The notes under the pieces were generated by a model, which was not told the origin of the DNA, made no database searches, and saw only the letters and a list, made by a program, of their open reading frames with translations. Positions 1-9,754 of a stretch of DNA of 64,000 bases are shown one piece after another (within the stretch, counting starts at the first letter, position 1; every line of letters starts with the position of its first letter). Source of the DNA: Petunia secreta (Eukaryota; Streptophyta; Magnoliopsida; Solanales; Solanaceae). Made by a program: the position numbers and the translations under genes. The stretch spans positions 186,001 through 250,000 of the forward strand of contig JARKIP010000065.1 in the NCBI GenBank assembly GCA_029990175.1, given 5' to 3'.

Positions 1-1014
1 TTATTCAATAAGCAGAAAATATATCAAATTAGGTTAAAGGCTTCATTCCCTACATCTTAGGGCAATCCAGTTAGGAACCTGATATCCTATTCGCATACGC
101 AATACGTAGGCTAGGCCTATGTACAGGGTTCAAAGTCACATAACCAAACGCTAAATAAATTACATTTATGGGTTGCCTATAACTCCCTGAGTACGAATGT
201 ATAATCAATTCCATTATCGGGATCCAATTAACCCTTTAACCTATCAATGGAACTTATTAAAACGATGTCTAATATCCCAATTTTTACCGTTAAAATATAT
301 TCAAACACACGTAATAAACTCAAATAATGAATTAATATCATTACCTGGATGTTTCGGGGTAAAATTTCTATCTTTCTCTTGCTCTTTTCTCATTTTCTGG
401 CATTTTCTCCGTTTGCTTCTCAGCTTTCCCATTTCCGTTTTGCTTCTTTTTGTATTAATGTCATGCAGTGCCATTCTCATTTTTATTTTTATTTTTTATT
501 TTATCTTTTCTTTTCTTTAATAATTTCTTTTCGTTTCAGTGAAAATTAAAACGAAACCCTACGAAATTCGAAATAATTCCAAATTTCTCGAGCAAGTTAT
601 ACAAAATATATATAACATACTCGCTAAAGCGGATCTCAAATCGGACTCCTGAAACTAAAGATGCAAATTAAAATGGAAAAGATCAAATTCTTTAACTTTC
701 GGCATTTTAGCGGAAACTATCCGAACGAGTTCGAAATTCACTTTCAAAATTCGCACATGTCACAAATAATCACCCGAACCTAACGGCGCTTTTGAATTTC
801 GAATTGGAGCTCATTCCCCAAAATTGAGCTCGAAAACCTCTTTTTAATATTTATCGACAATAAAAAACTGAAATCTTCTTCCGATACGTACCAAGCGAGG
901 TCTGATTTAGCTCAAATTTTACAGAGAGGTCCTAATAGACCTTACGAAGATTTTAAAATTATCAGCACGCCTATCGGGGTCCTAATTCTGAAATGACTAC
1001 CTAAGATCGTTTGA
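1..1014 (-). mobile_element. LTR family B, antisense fragment cut by window start
   Basis: On the minus strand this is the U3 and leader part of an LTR of the same family as 23414-26273: the two can be followed side by side from about 25160 to 26273. The outer end near 1014 is a decayed version of the family start TGAAACGAC. The leader contains the donor-like site CCAG|GTAATG (minus strand, around plus 352) that is shared with the other copy. The downstream part of the LTR lies outside the window, so neither its length nor a target duplication can be judged. Confidence 0.8.
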
Positions 1015-1126
1015 GCCTGCTAGGGGAAAAATAGCTCATTCGTTCATTAGGAATGACAGTTATCTACGCATATACCTCCTAGATGTAGATGGTAATGGTA
1101 GTAGGCCTATTCTTTATATTTCGCAG

Positions 1127-1462
1127 GTCGAGGGGTCCGCCGCAGCTTCAAATGCTATTGCAGCATCTCCCATAGCAGCTGATGATCAAATGGTTGAGTC
1201 CAGCAATATTATTGGAGATGGTACCGGAAAATCACTCTTGTACAAGAATGATGAGAAGGCTACGAGCCACCTTCCTGGTGTCTTTGTGGGAGATAAAAGA
1301 ACCTGTACATGTAAGACATTTATCAAAAGGGGAAGGAAAAGAGTTCAGCACATTCCATCCATCGGTGTATCATTTACGTCCAAGAAGAGAAGGAATAAAT
1401 GTTCAAACTGTAAGCGACCCGGCCATAAAAAAACAACTTGCTCTCTGGCTCAAAATAGATAG
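1127..1462 (+). pseudogene. Last exon of a CCHC zinc-knuckle protein (FAR1/Mutator-transposase-like), upstream exons missing
   Basis: An acceptor-like TTTCGCAG ends at 1126, and the frame is open from 1127 to a TAG at 1460-1462 (111 residues). The C-terminus has a basic stretch (KKRRNK) followed by CSNCKRPGHKKTTC, a perfect CX2CX4HX4C zinc knuckle. A basic run followed by one zinc knuckle near the C-terminus is typical of Mutator-like transposases and the FAR1-related proteins derived from them; a stand-alone knuckle protein is also possible. No upstream exon is visible: the LTR fragment ends only about 110 bp before the acceptor, so the gene body was probably displaced by that insertion or lies beyond it. 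Function beyond nucleic-acid binding cannot be inferred. Confidence 0.45.
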
Positions 1463-1805
1463 TGATTTATTATTTATTGCTTTTTCCCTAATGAGTGTAA
1501 TAATTTATTTTTCTGAACATTTGTAATAACTTGTGAACTGAATAAGTTATGTATCTTTGCTTCCAATATACCAGTGTTTAGTCTTGTTGTTTATTAGAAT
1601 TAGATATGTTGACAATAGACCTTTTTTGCTGCGCTTGAGGTTCTTAACTCTTGATTTTAACATGTTGACAAAAAAATTTAACTAGCTTTATTAATATTTG
1701 TAGTAATTACTGTTGGTTGTAGACTTTTTGAACATAGACCAACTCAGCATAGACTGAAGACATCATTTCCAACAATTAGCCTGCTAGTGGATTGTGTGGT
1801 TGATA
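1463..1805. other. AT-rich spacer
   Basis: No coding sequence is seen. It holds the first of many dispersed motifs of the type GTTGACAATAGACC / GTTGATAATCGACC (about 1610 and 1801) that recur to about 6.7 kb. Confidence 0.5.
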
Positions 1806-1933
1806 ATCGACCAGTTGAAACGTGTGCCAGGCTCTTTAAAGGGTGCACTGCACAAAGTATGAACTATCCCATCGGATACAATGGCTCCACTAACTCCTGT
1901 CTTTTGACCTTCTTCCCCTATAGAGTATAAATA
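1806..1933 (+). promoter_or_regulatory. Promoter module P1 with TATA box
   Basis: TATAAATA at 1926-1933 lies 93 bp before the ATG at 2026. The upstream block (GAAACGTGT, TTTAAAGG, GTGCACTGCACAA, then CCCATCGGATACAATGG) recurs in the same order before the unit at 3317, so the two promoters are duplicates. Confidence 0.6.
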
Positions 1934-2025
1934 GGGCCATTATTTCCTAATTTTTTCCAACACCCATCAACAAGTTAATTTATCTACTTTTTACACCTCC
2001 TTGATCTTCTCCCTTTCTATAAAAT

Positions 2026-2510
2026 ATGCCAGAAGATGCAGCGGATGCAAGTAACAACTATGTCTGGCCGGATGGAATGTACATCCTTACAAGGAACCGT
2101 ACATGCTTCACTCTAACTATAAACAGATATTCATGTATAAATGATGACCTAGTAAGTTTCGTACCTCGTTCTTTAATATTTGGATTTGTTTACCTTAGTT
2201 ATTTGATTTTTAACAAATTAAACGTTGTACTCTTTGATTATTGCTATTTTTCATCGGACATAGCAAATGTATTACCCGACTATATGATGCAAATTGTTAT
2301 CACAGTGGTGACGTTAGGTATTTTATGGAACTCCGTATGACACCGAGTTGCAAATCGCTTCAGGGAGGTTGGTTACGGTTTATTAATGATCGTTATATCA
2401 CTCAAGGCCAAGTTCTCCACTTCCAAATAATGCACCGACATCCTGAATATGGTCTTTGTTTTCGTGTGCATATGATGCCACGAACAAGAGGACCTTTTTA
2501 TGATAAGTAA
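2026..2510 (+). CDS. Small protein of unknown function, probably two exons; C-terminus resembles part of a B3 domain
   Basis: The first ATG downstream of TATA box P1 opens a frame beginning MPEDAADASNNYVWPDG. A strong donor (CTA|GTAAGT) lies at about 2152, and candidate acceptors (ATCACAG, GTTAG) lie at about 2300-2315. The second part, ending at the TAA at 2508-2510, reads GGWLRFINDRYITQGQVL, then HFQI; this resembles the C-terminal half of plant B3 DNA-binding domains (GW..F....L..G..L.F). None of the simple donor/acceptor pairs I tried joins the two frames without a shift, so there may be a small indel or another splice site. Not a confident family assignment. Confidence 0.35.
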
Positions 2511-3063
2511 AGAAAGCACTTTTTTTTATTCATGTATTTATTAAAAATATTATCAATGTAAATGGATGATAGTTTATTAATTTTGGTGTTCCTATTGTTA
2601 AGTTTGTAATAAGTTATTATTTTTAGGCGAAGTAAACAGTATTTGACGATCTTCGAATTTACCTTTATTTATTGTCTTATTGTTCATATACTTAGCAAAG
2701 TTGATAATCAACTCTTAATGCGCTAGAAATTGGTATTTGCTGGCCATATATGCGTAGTTAACAATCAATCATGTGGTGGTTGACTCTATACTTTAAATGG
2801 GTTTTATTCATCTGTAGTTGAAAACTTTTTCTGGACTAGGAATAAAAAACTGTGTAAACTACTATACATGGTCTTCAGTAAATAAATGTTGGATTTAAAC
2901 TAAATTGAATGTTTGTTGTTCAAGTTGACTATTCGATCATATACTAAAATTGCATAGACTAAAGACAAATACATATTCAAATAATAATAACTAGTTGTTG
3001 TATATTAATAGACAACAAACTTAATGAGCAAGCTAAGTATATTGATAGGTAGAAAATAGGTGA
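2511..3063. other. AT-rich spacer
   Basis: No gene is seen. It contains 3'-UTR-like AT-rich sequence after the 2.0 kb unit and more GTTGATAATC-type motifs (about 2700 and 2755). Confidence 0.5.
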
Positions 3064-3237
3064 GTGGGAAACGTGTCATTTTTAAAGGAGTGTACTGCCC
3101 AAGCTTGTCATGTCCCGTCGGATTTAATGGAGTGGGAAAAATCTCACCAGGAAATGGGTTTAATCATGACTGTTAGACCCTCCGCCCCCCCCCCCCCCCC
3201 CTCCCCCCATCTGTTTCACCTTCTTCTTCTATAAATA
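3064..3237 (+). promoter_or_regulatory. Promoter module P2 with poly(C) tract and TATA box
   Basis: TATAAATA at 3230-3237 lies 80 bp before the ATG at 3317. Upstream, GAAACGTGT, TTTAAAGGAGTG, TACTGCCCAA and CCCGTCGGATTTAATGG match module P1 in the same order. Between them and the TATA box is a run of 17 C, one T and 6 C (3185-3208), which could form an i-motif or, on the other strand, a G-quadruplex. Confidence 0.6.
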
Positions 3238-3316
3238 GGACCATTGTTTACACTACCTTTTACACAATTCCAACTATAAAATCTCAACTTTTTGTAAAGC
3301 TTTTTTCTGCACAACA

Positions 3317-3526
3317 ATGTCGAACCCACCCTCCCAAGATGCACTTCTAATCCGACAAGCCCTAGACATCCTCATACGATGAATTAATGAGGACATGCAG
3401 CGCCAAGAGATGAATGTTCGGTGCATTGCATGTATTCTTCGTGCAATGTGTCGCCGCGTCGGTATCAACCCCGACGACCTCATCACCCCCCCCCCCCAAA
3501 TTCCCCTTAATTTGTATTTTTTTTAA
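3317..3526 (+). pseudogene. Small unknown protein interrupted by an in-frame TGA
   Basis: The first ATG after TATA box P2 (3317) opens MSNPPSQDALLIRQALDILI. A TGA at 3380-3382 is codon 22; beyond it the same frame stays open for another 47 codons (helical, Arg/Cys-rich: EDMQRQEMNVRCIACILRAM) to a TAA at 3524-3526. It also reads through a second poly(C) run (3486-3497) as consecutive prolines. The continued open frame suggests one 69-residue protein with a recent nonsense mutation. Family not recognised. It could alternatively be a 21-residue peptide. Confidence 0.35.
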
Positions 3527-4218
3527 GTATATATGTTCAATGTTTTAAGTTAGTTTAAGTATGTTGAATATTTTATGTTAGTTTAAGTATATATGCATTT
3601 TATTTTTTATTATTTTGTAAAGAGGTTTCTGATTAAAGAAAGCTCTTTAATATGTAAATATTAAAAAAATGTGAATGGAATCGGGGTATTTTGCAGCCGG
3701 CGTACTAATTTTGGTGTTGCTATTGAATTAATTCTTGTTTCTGCTTTGTTTTCATTGAAGTAGATGACTGGATCTGTTCAACATAATAATAGACCAAGTG
3801 AAGTCGATAAACGACTTAACATGGAGACCAGGAAAAATTTATAACATGGATCTCATGAACTTGATAATAAACGAATTCAAGTTTATGAACAACTTACATA
3901 AAATCATGGAAAAGGGTGGGTGGTTTTTAAAATGTCTGTACTGAGATAGACATTTCCGCCTATAAACTGGTAATTCACGTCAAGTATACAAACAACCAAA
4001 ATAAATATTCAATGTGTCATAACATAGTACGATACACTTTCTAAAATTATCGTGATTTCTATAAAAGTTGATAATCGGGTATTTAGGATTAACAATCATC
4101 ACTGCTAAACTTGATTTAATATGACTAAGACAACATATTTTTTAATAAAATAATTATAATATCATATTCATCTCCAGATTCATCCAGATTGTAGTTTGGG
4201 CTCTAGGGTTAAGGTAGA
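3527..4218. other. AT-rich spacer
   Basis: No gene is seen. Contains further GTTGATAATCG-like motifs (about 3790 and 4066). Confidence 0.5.
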
Positions 4219-5364
4219 CCATTTAGGCATTTACAGACTAAACTAATTGGAAGATACGAATCAACCTTAATTTGGTCTATTATACACTTATTGAAAAGCA
4301 GAGCGTTGAAGTTTTACCGTTTAGGATATTATCACACGGGCCTTTGGTATTTAGGGATTGTGATGTTTGGGATTTAGGGTCTAGGGTCCACGCACTTGGG
4401 GTTTGGGGTTTGGGCTCTAGGGTATAAGTAGATCATTTTGGCTTGTGGGTATATTATCAACGATCCGAAATTACACTGTGTTTGATTGTCAACATTGCTC
4501 AGGTTGATAATATACGCTCATGATTTTGCTTAAAATAATATAAAGACCCTATGTTAAACACTAGTAAGGGGTAATTTTTTAATCTACGAACTAGGAAACC
4601 ACTCACATGACAACTTGGTTGCATAATGTACCTTAATGATGGTCAGTAGCATTAATAAGGAGTAACATTGGATAACAAATATAACATAATATATACTAAT
4701 GTTAAGGTTCTGAGAAAGCAAGACATCTTTCTCTAAGCATGGAAGAAGATTACATTGCTTGGGAAGAAGATCATAATGTGAAAAGCAAGCAATGTGAGTG
4801 GTACATGATCATAATCTTCTTCCTCGGCAATGTGATCTTCCTCCATGCTTAGAGAAAGATGTCTTGCTTTCTCAAAATCTTAACATTAGTATACATTATG
4901 TTATATTATTTATCCAATGTCACTCTTTATCAATGCTATTGACCATCATTAAGGTACATTATGCAACAAAGTTGTCATGTGAGTGGTTTCCTAGTTCGTA
5001 GATTACAAAATTACCCCTTACTAGTGTTTAACATAGGGTCTTTATATTATTTTAAGCAAAATCATGAGCGTATATCATCAACCTGAGCAATGTTGACAAT
5101 CAAACGCAGTGTACTTTCGCATTGTTGATAATATACCCACAAGCCAAAATGATCTACTTATACCCTAGAGCCCAAACCCCAAACCCCAAGTGTGTGGACC
5201 CTAGACCCTAAACCCCAAACATCACAATCCCTAAATACCAAACGCACGTGTGATAATATCCTAAACGGTAAAACTTCAACGCTCAACTTTTCAATAAGTG
5301 TATATAGACCAAATTAAGGTTGATTCGTATCTTCCAATTAGTTTAGTCTGTAAATGCCTAAATG
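4219..5364. repeat. Large inverted repeat (foldback), arms about 560 bp
   Basis: The left arm (4219-4779) and right arm (4804-5364) are reverse complements for about 560 bp with scattered mismatches; the loop is about 24 bp. The outer ends read CCATTTAGGCATTTACAGAC and its complement. Each arm contains telomere-like CCCTAAACCCC/TTTAGGGT runs. The arrangement fits a foldback or long-TIR Mutator-like element with almost no internal DNA. A transcript of it would form a near-perfect long hairpin. Confidence 0.85.
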
Positions 5365-5756
5365 GGGATGGTCGGTCTAGTTAATTTTGTTAATGTGATA
5401 GCAATTTTCCCTAGTAATTTACTAATTTAGTTATTTTATTGGTTTGATTACTGTTAACCATCATAACTTTTCATGTGTTTCCACAATTTATCTAATAAAC
5501 TATACTTGGTAGACAATCAAAATTACAACAGAATTAAACTTTAACACGGAGATGAACAATATCAATAGACCGCAGTGGTGGATAATCAAAACACAATTAA
5601 AACTAATATTACCAACTGAAGCAACATTACATAATTAAAAGGTCTAGACCATTAAAATATATAAACAATAAAAACCAGACCATTCAAACATAAACAACAA
5701 CAACAACAACAACAACAAAAAAGACCACTAACACAGAAACAACAAGTAACAAACGA
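5365..5756. other. AT-rich spacer with (AAC)n microsatellite
   Basis: No gene is seen. An AAC trinucleotide run lies at about 5692-5718. Motifs of the GATAATC/GACC type continue (about 5508 and 5568). Confidence 0.6.
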
Positions 5757-6128
5757 CTAGTTCGGTTCATTGAGTGAACTTGGTGGGGATTCTTCAACCA
5801 TAGCTAGTGATCCATCTGGTGAAGCCGATACATTTGGTGAACCTGGTGCATTTGGTGAATTTGGTGGGGATTCTTCAACCATGTCCAGTAGTGCATTTGG
5901 TGAACCTGGTGAACTTGCATCTTCCTCTACAACGTTTGCCTCTGGCACTGGTGGTGCATTAATTGCATCAAGTCTTGCGTTGATCGCTCTAACTTGATTC
6001 TCCCTCGCTTGCGCCTCTGCCCATATTCTGTTTTCAAGCCTCTTCAAATACTCCCACAATTCAGTAACCTCTGTTTTCAGAATGGCTAACTCCCAGTAGA
6101 TATCACGCTTCTTGGATGGTCCGGCCAT
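5757..6128 (-). CDS. Small coiled-coil protein with Pro/Ser-rich repeat tail, function unknown
   Basis: The first ATG downstream of a minus-strand TATA box (6209-6216) is at 6128. It starts a 123-residue open frame (MAGPSKKRD) ending at TAG 5757-5759. Residues about 10-60 are rich in Leu, Glu and Arg with heptad character (TELWEYLKRLENRIW) and probably form a coiled coil. The rest is an acidic, Pro/Ser/Asn-rich tail containing two copies of MVEESPP separated by SPN repeats. The frame is intact. A longer in-frame start exists at 6194, but the ATG at 6128 fits the TATA spacing. Family not recognised. It is one of three similar short units in this region and may belong to a mobile element. Confidence 0.5.
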   Translation of the reverse strand: MAGPSKKRDIYWELAILKTEVTELWEYLKRLENRIWAEAQARENQVRAINARLDAINAPPVPEANVVEEDASSPGSPNALLDMVEESPPNSPNAPGSPNVSASPDGSLAMVEESPPSSLNEPN

Positions 6129-6208
6129 TTTCGAATGTTCTTTTGATAGTTTAAATGCAGAAAAATTTGTATTGAAAATGTAGTGGAAAAACACACAATG
6201 TTGAGGGG

Positions 6209-6400
6209 TTTATATAGAAATAAACATGAAGAGTTGCAAAGGTTAGTAAAGAGACAAATTAAATGCAAGGGTCACTTCTTAATTAATGATTACAGAGCAA
6301 AAAGGCACCTATAATCAAGTCTTTTAGTTTAAAAAAAAAATGGCTCTGACTTGACAATACTTACTTTGGGCAGTGCATTACCAACTGCTCTGCCACACTT
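6209..6400 (-). promoter_or_regulatory. Promoter module P3 with TATA box
   Basis: On the minus strand, TATATAAA (plus 6209-6216) lies about 80 bp before the ATG at 6128. About 150 bp further upstream, ATGCACTGCCCAAAGTA (plus about 6360-6380) matches the ACTGCNCAA core of modules P1 and P2. Similarity outside that core is weak. Confidence 0.5.
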
Positions 6401-6805
6401 CACAACGCCTATTATCTACCGCACAATCTACTTTGCGTATTGGCTAAGATACACGTCTATTAATATACGTCATCTATTTTTTTATTGGATGAAATATTGT
6501 TTTGTCTTTACTCTATGCACATTTGGTCTATGCTTGAAAAACTTCCAACTTATACCAACACAATATTTTCAATAGTACAAGTATAAATCCAGCAACTGTC
6601 TAGTGTCAAGCATGTAAAGTAGTTTATAGTTTTATTCCTAGTTGTCCAAAAAAATAGAATTGCCACTACAAATATTTATTTTAATATCGATAATCGACCT
6701 ATTACAGTATGCAATCAACAGCTATAGTTCACAATTTAATAAATTATTTAGTTATCAGCGATCATTCATGTGCAAGCTTATTTTAAACAGTAGCAAAATA
6801 CATAG
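6401..6805. other. AT-rich spacer
   Basis: No gene is seen. One GATAATCGACC motif at about 6689. Confidence 0.5.
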
Positions 6806-6981
6806 TCAACTCTTTAACACTCGAACATGATTTAAAAAATAATCCTCAACTACAATTGTTTAACACTCTAACAAGATTAGAATAAAAATATTGTCAACTT
6901 TTTAACACTCAAATAAGATTTAAGAAATAATCCTCAACTACAACTGTTTAACAGTCAAACAAGATTAGAATAAAAATATTA
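6806..6981. repeat. 88-bp tandem repeat, two copies
   Basis: 6806-6893 and 6894-6981 both start TCAACT.TTTAACACTC and end AGATTAGAATAAAAATATT, with a few substitutions and no obvious length change. Confidence 0.8.
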
Positions 6982-7006
6982 CAACAATCTTTCAAAGATT
7001 GACAAA

Positions 7007-7646
7007 TCAATCTTTGTTCTCATCTTTTTTAATACACTCTTTGTCATGACTCTCCAATACACCCGACATAATTTCTTCGGGATCTTGACCAACTTCTCCA
7101 TTCAAGTTCGACTCCGATTCGACATGGGATGCATCCTCCGTTTCATAAAACTGTTCCTCATAATCCTCCCAATTTTTCATCAACAGTTCATTATCACTCA
7201 CATTGGTGGCATCAACTGCATTGGCATTGGCATCAGTTGCATTGGTATTGGCAATGACATCGACATCAACTACCTTGGCATCAACTGCATTGGCATTAGT
7301 GGCATTGACATCAACTGTATTGGCATTGGTGGGATTGGCATCAACTACATTGGCACTGGCATCAAACTGCATTGGCATTGGTGGCATTAGAATCAACTGC
7401 ATTGGCACTGGCATCAACTCCATCGGCACTGGCATCAACTACATCGGCATTGGCATCAACTGCATTGGCATTGGCGGTACTGACACTGGTGGCACTGACA
7501 GTAGCAACCACTTCATTAAATCTACGCTTCTTTCTCAGAATTGTAGTGGTCTTTGCAGTGGTACCACGGTCCATTGCCTTCTTCTTCATGTGCCTCATCA
7601 ACCACGCAGAAGGATGGTACAAGGATTTGCATATTGTCCTCTTTGG
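7007..7646 (-). pseudogene. Repeat-rich 3' continuation of the DUF1985 gene, frameshifted
   Basis: Minus-strand coding-like sequence directly downstream of the DUF1985 reading frame. It starts with a basic segment (RHMKKKAMDRG, LRKKRRF), continues as a degenerate six-residue repeat of the NAVDAN type (plus 7200-7500; DNA unit about 18 bp), changes frame at about 7370-7400, and ends in an acidic tail to TAG/TAA near 7007. The repeat DNA probably caused the frameshift by slippage. It may be a former exon of the upstream gene or a separate low-complexity protein. Confidence 0.4.
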
Positions 7647-9754
7647 TTATTCCACTAGCATCTTAACAACATCAATCAATTTTTCCTCCATTGCTGTCAG
7701 CCTATCAAGCACAACATGCAAAAAAGGACTTTCAACACTGATACCACCACTTGAAAGACCTGCACCTTCACCAAAAATTCTTGTACGATCTCTACCAATA
7801 TCTTCATCGCCTCTTGCATCTTCTTCACCATCTACATCCATATCACCTTCACCAGTAGGATTAAGAGCAGTCTTCTTGATTGCTATGGCTCCCTCAAGTT
7901 CAGCCCTAAGGGCATCCACTGACACATCCTCAACTTCATCTGCATAGGGCACATATAAATCCTCCCACCCCGATCTCACTTCTTGATCAGTAGGGAATAA
8001 GTAAGGGTGCACGATCTGATAGAAGTTGAGCAAATTATTTTCTTACAGTTTGAACAAAAATATTAAATGACATGAAATAGCGCAACGTTACCTTAATTTT
8101 ATTTTCTCCTTCCACAAATGAATCGAAGGATTTAGGCACCCTTTTACTGTACCATTTTAGCAACCGAGGGCACGGCATAGGAGACTGATCTGTCAGTGCA
8201 GTTCTCCTTCTAATGGCAGGAAATGCTTTATTGACCCAGGCCTAAGATAAAAGATTTAATCGGACTACGAAAAATGAAAACTTCATAATCAACTAACTAT
8301 TGGTTTATTGTAGACTTACCAAAAATACCCATGGGAAGCCAAAAAGAGCATATCCAGGTGGTTTTCCTTTCTCACTAAAGGTTTTATAATGCTTGGCCAT
8401 GTCAAGCTTGGGCTTCAAATATTCAATAGTAAGCTCGAAGCACAACCTGCCCCATGGATACTTGGAGAAGAACTCCAGATCATCAACCATACAAACCCAT
8501 TCCTTCTCAACAGACTTTGAAGTATCCTTTGCCATCAACATCGTGTGGAGAAACCACAAAAGGCAAATCTTCAACTTTCCTTCTTTGTCAAATCTTCTGC
8601 TAGTTTTCAACACCCTCCACAGCCTCGATGATGTCACTTCAACATTCTCCTCAGTGGATGATTTCCAAGCTACTTTTTCATAAAATTCCTCGCCTTTCTT
8701 CACAACCTTATTCTTTGCTTTATCGTTGGGTTTTACCCCACACTCCAAACCAGTTATTAGAGCAAACTCCCTAAGCCCAAAACAAGCTGGCTTCCTATCA
8801 ACCAAGAACCAAACCTCCCGACGCTTTTCATCCTTTATTCTATGAAGAAGTAGGGAGTGGACCATCTATCCATTGAATTGCCAAAATTGGGACATTTCAA
8901 GGAACTTCCCAAATACAGTCTCCTTAAATTTCTTTTCTAATTTTAAGGTTTTCAACAACTTTTTAAATAAATATAATTTTTTTAATGCTAGATCGAACAG
9001 ATATCTTCGCCGAGAATGATGGAATTTCTTCAAGCCAAGTTTTAAGTCGATACCTTTGAACGTTGATTATCTTGATGCATCGAGGAACTGATAAACGGTC
9101 GAACTCACACTCAGGCTCCCTTGCTTCATCCCCTTCTTGATCAGTTTCTTCATCAATTTCTTCTTCAATTGCTTCTTCTTCACCACTTTCATCTTCTCCT
9201 GATTCCTCTCTATTTTCTTTATCACGAGTAGTAGAACTTTGTCCATCATCACGACCACTATCATCTATGCTTTTCTTACCTTTTCCTACATCGGAGAGTT
9301 CATCCGCTTGAAAAGCGTCGATTTCAGCCAAACGATCCTCAGTTTGGGGTTCCACTTGGGCCTCTTCCACCACAATATCTTTTGCAGAGTGATCCTTTAT
9401 GGTCTTTTGAATCTAGGGTTCTTTTACACCAACTTCAGCATCTATTAAACCAGTTTCAATGAGTGGAGATTGATTGTCATCTGCTGCTGGATTATTAGCA
9501 CTTTCAGGAACTCCACAACTTGTGGGTTGATTGTCATTTACTTTTGGATGTTTATCAAGTTCAGCAACTTCAGTTTCATCTCCTCCACCACTTGGAGGTT
9601 GATTGTCACCTTCTGTTGAATGTTTATCTAATTCACCAACATCAGTTTCAGGAATTTGTCTAATATTGTCATCTTCTTCAAATTGCTTACTAGCCTCTTT
9701 CTTTTTAGATTTACCGCTTCAAGCAGCCGTATTGATTTGATTCAGCCCTGCCAT
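7647..9754 (-). pseudogene. DUF1985 protein of the Mutator-associated ULP-like family, three coding exons, broken
   Basis: Exons on the minus strand: 9754-8320, 8241-8092 and 8015-7647. Donors are TTG|GTAAGT and AAG|GTAACG, acceptors CTTAG and ATCAG; all joins are phase 0. The N-terminal part is acidic and Glu-rich. The DUF1985 core follows: FGLREFALITGLECG, a charged linker, then KYPWGRLCFELTIEYLKPKL and GFPWVF joined by splicing to AWVNKAFPAI. DUF1985 proteins are often carried by plant Mutator-like elements, usually with a C-terminal Ulp1 protease; no protease is seen here. Exon 1 is dead: an in-frame TAG sits just before MVHSLLLHR (about 8865), another stop follows the Ile-rich end at about 8963, and a TGA comes soon after the first ATG. 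A non-coding first exon with donor TCAG|GTGAGC may lie near 9945. Confidence 0.65.

Noticed and set aside
197..549. Overlapping open frames rich in Phe, Ser and Leu
   Set aside because: Translation of the T-rich antisense strand of an LTR.
4219..5364. Interstitial telomere tract
   Set aside because: CCCTAAA-like runs are short and degenerate and are better explained as part of the foldback sequence.
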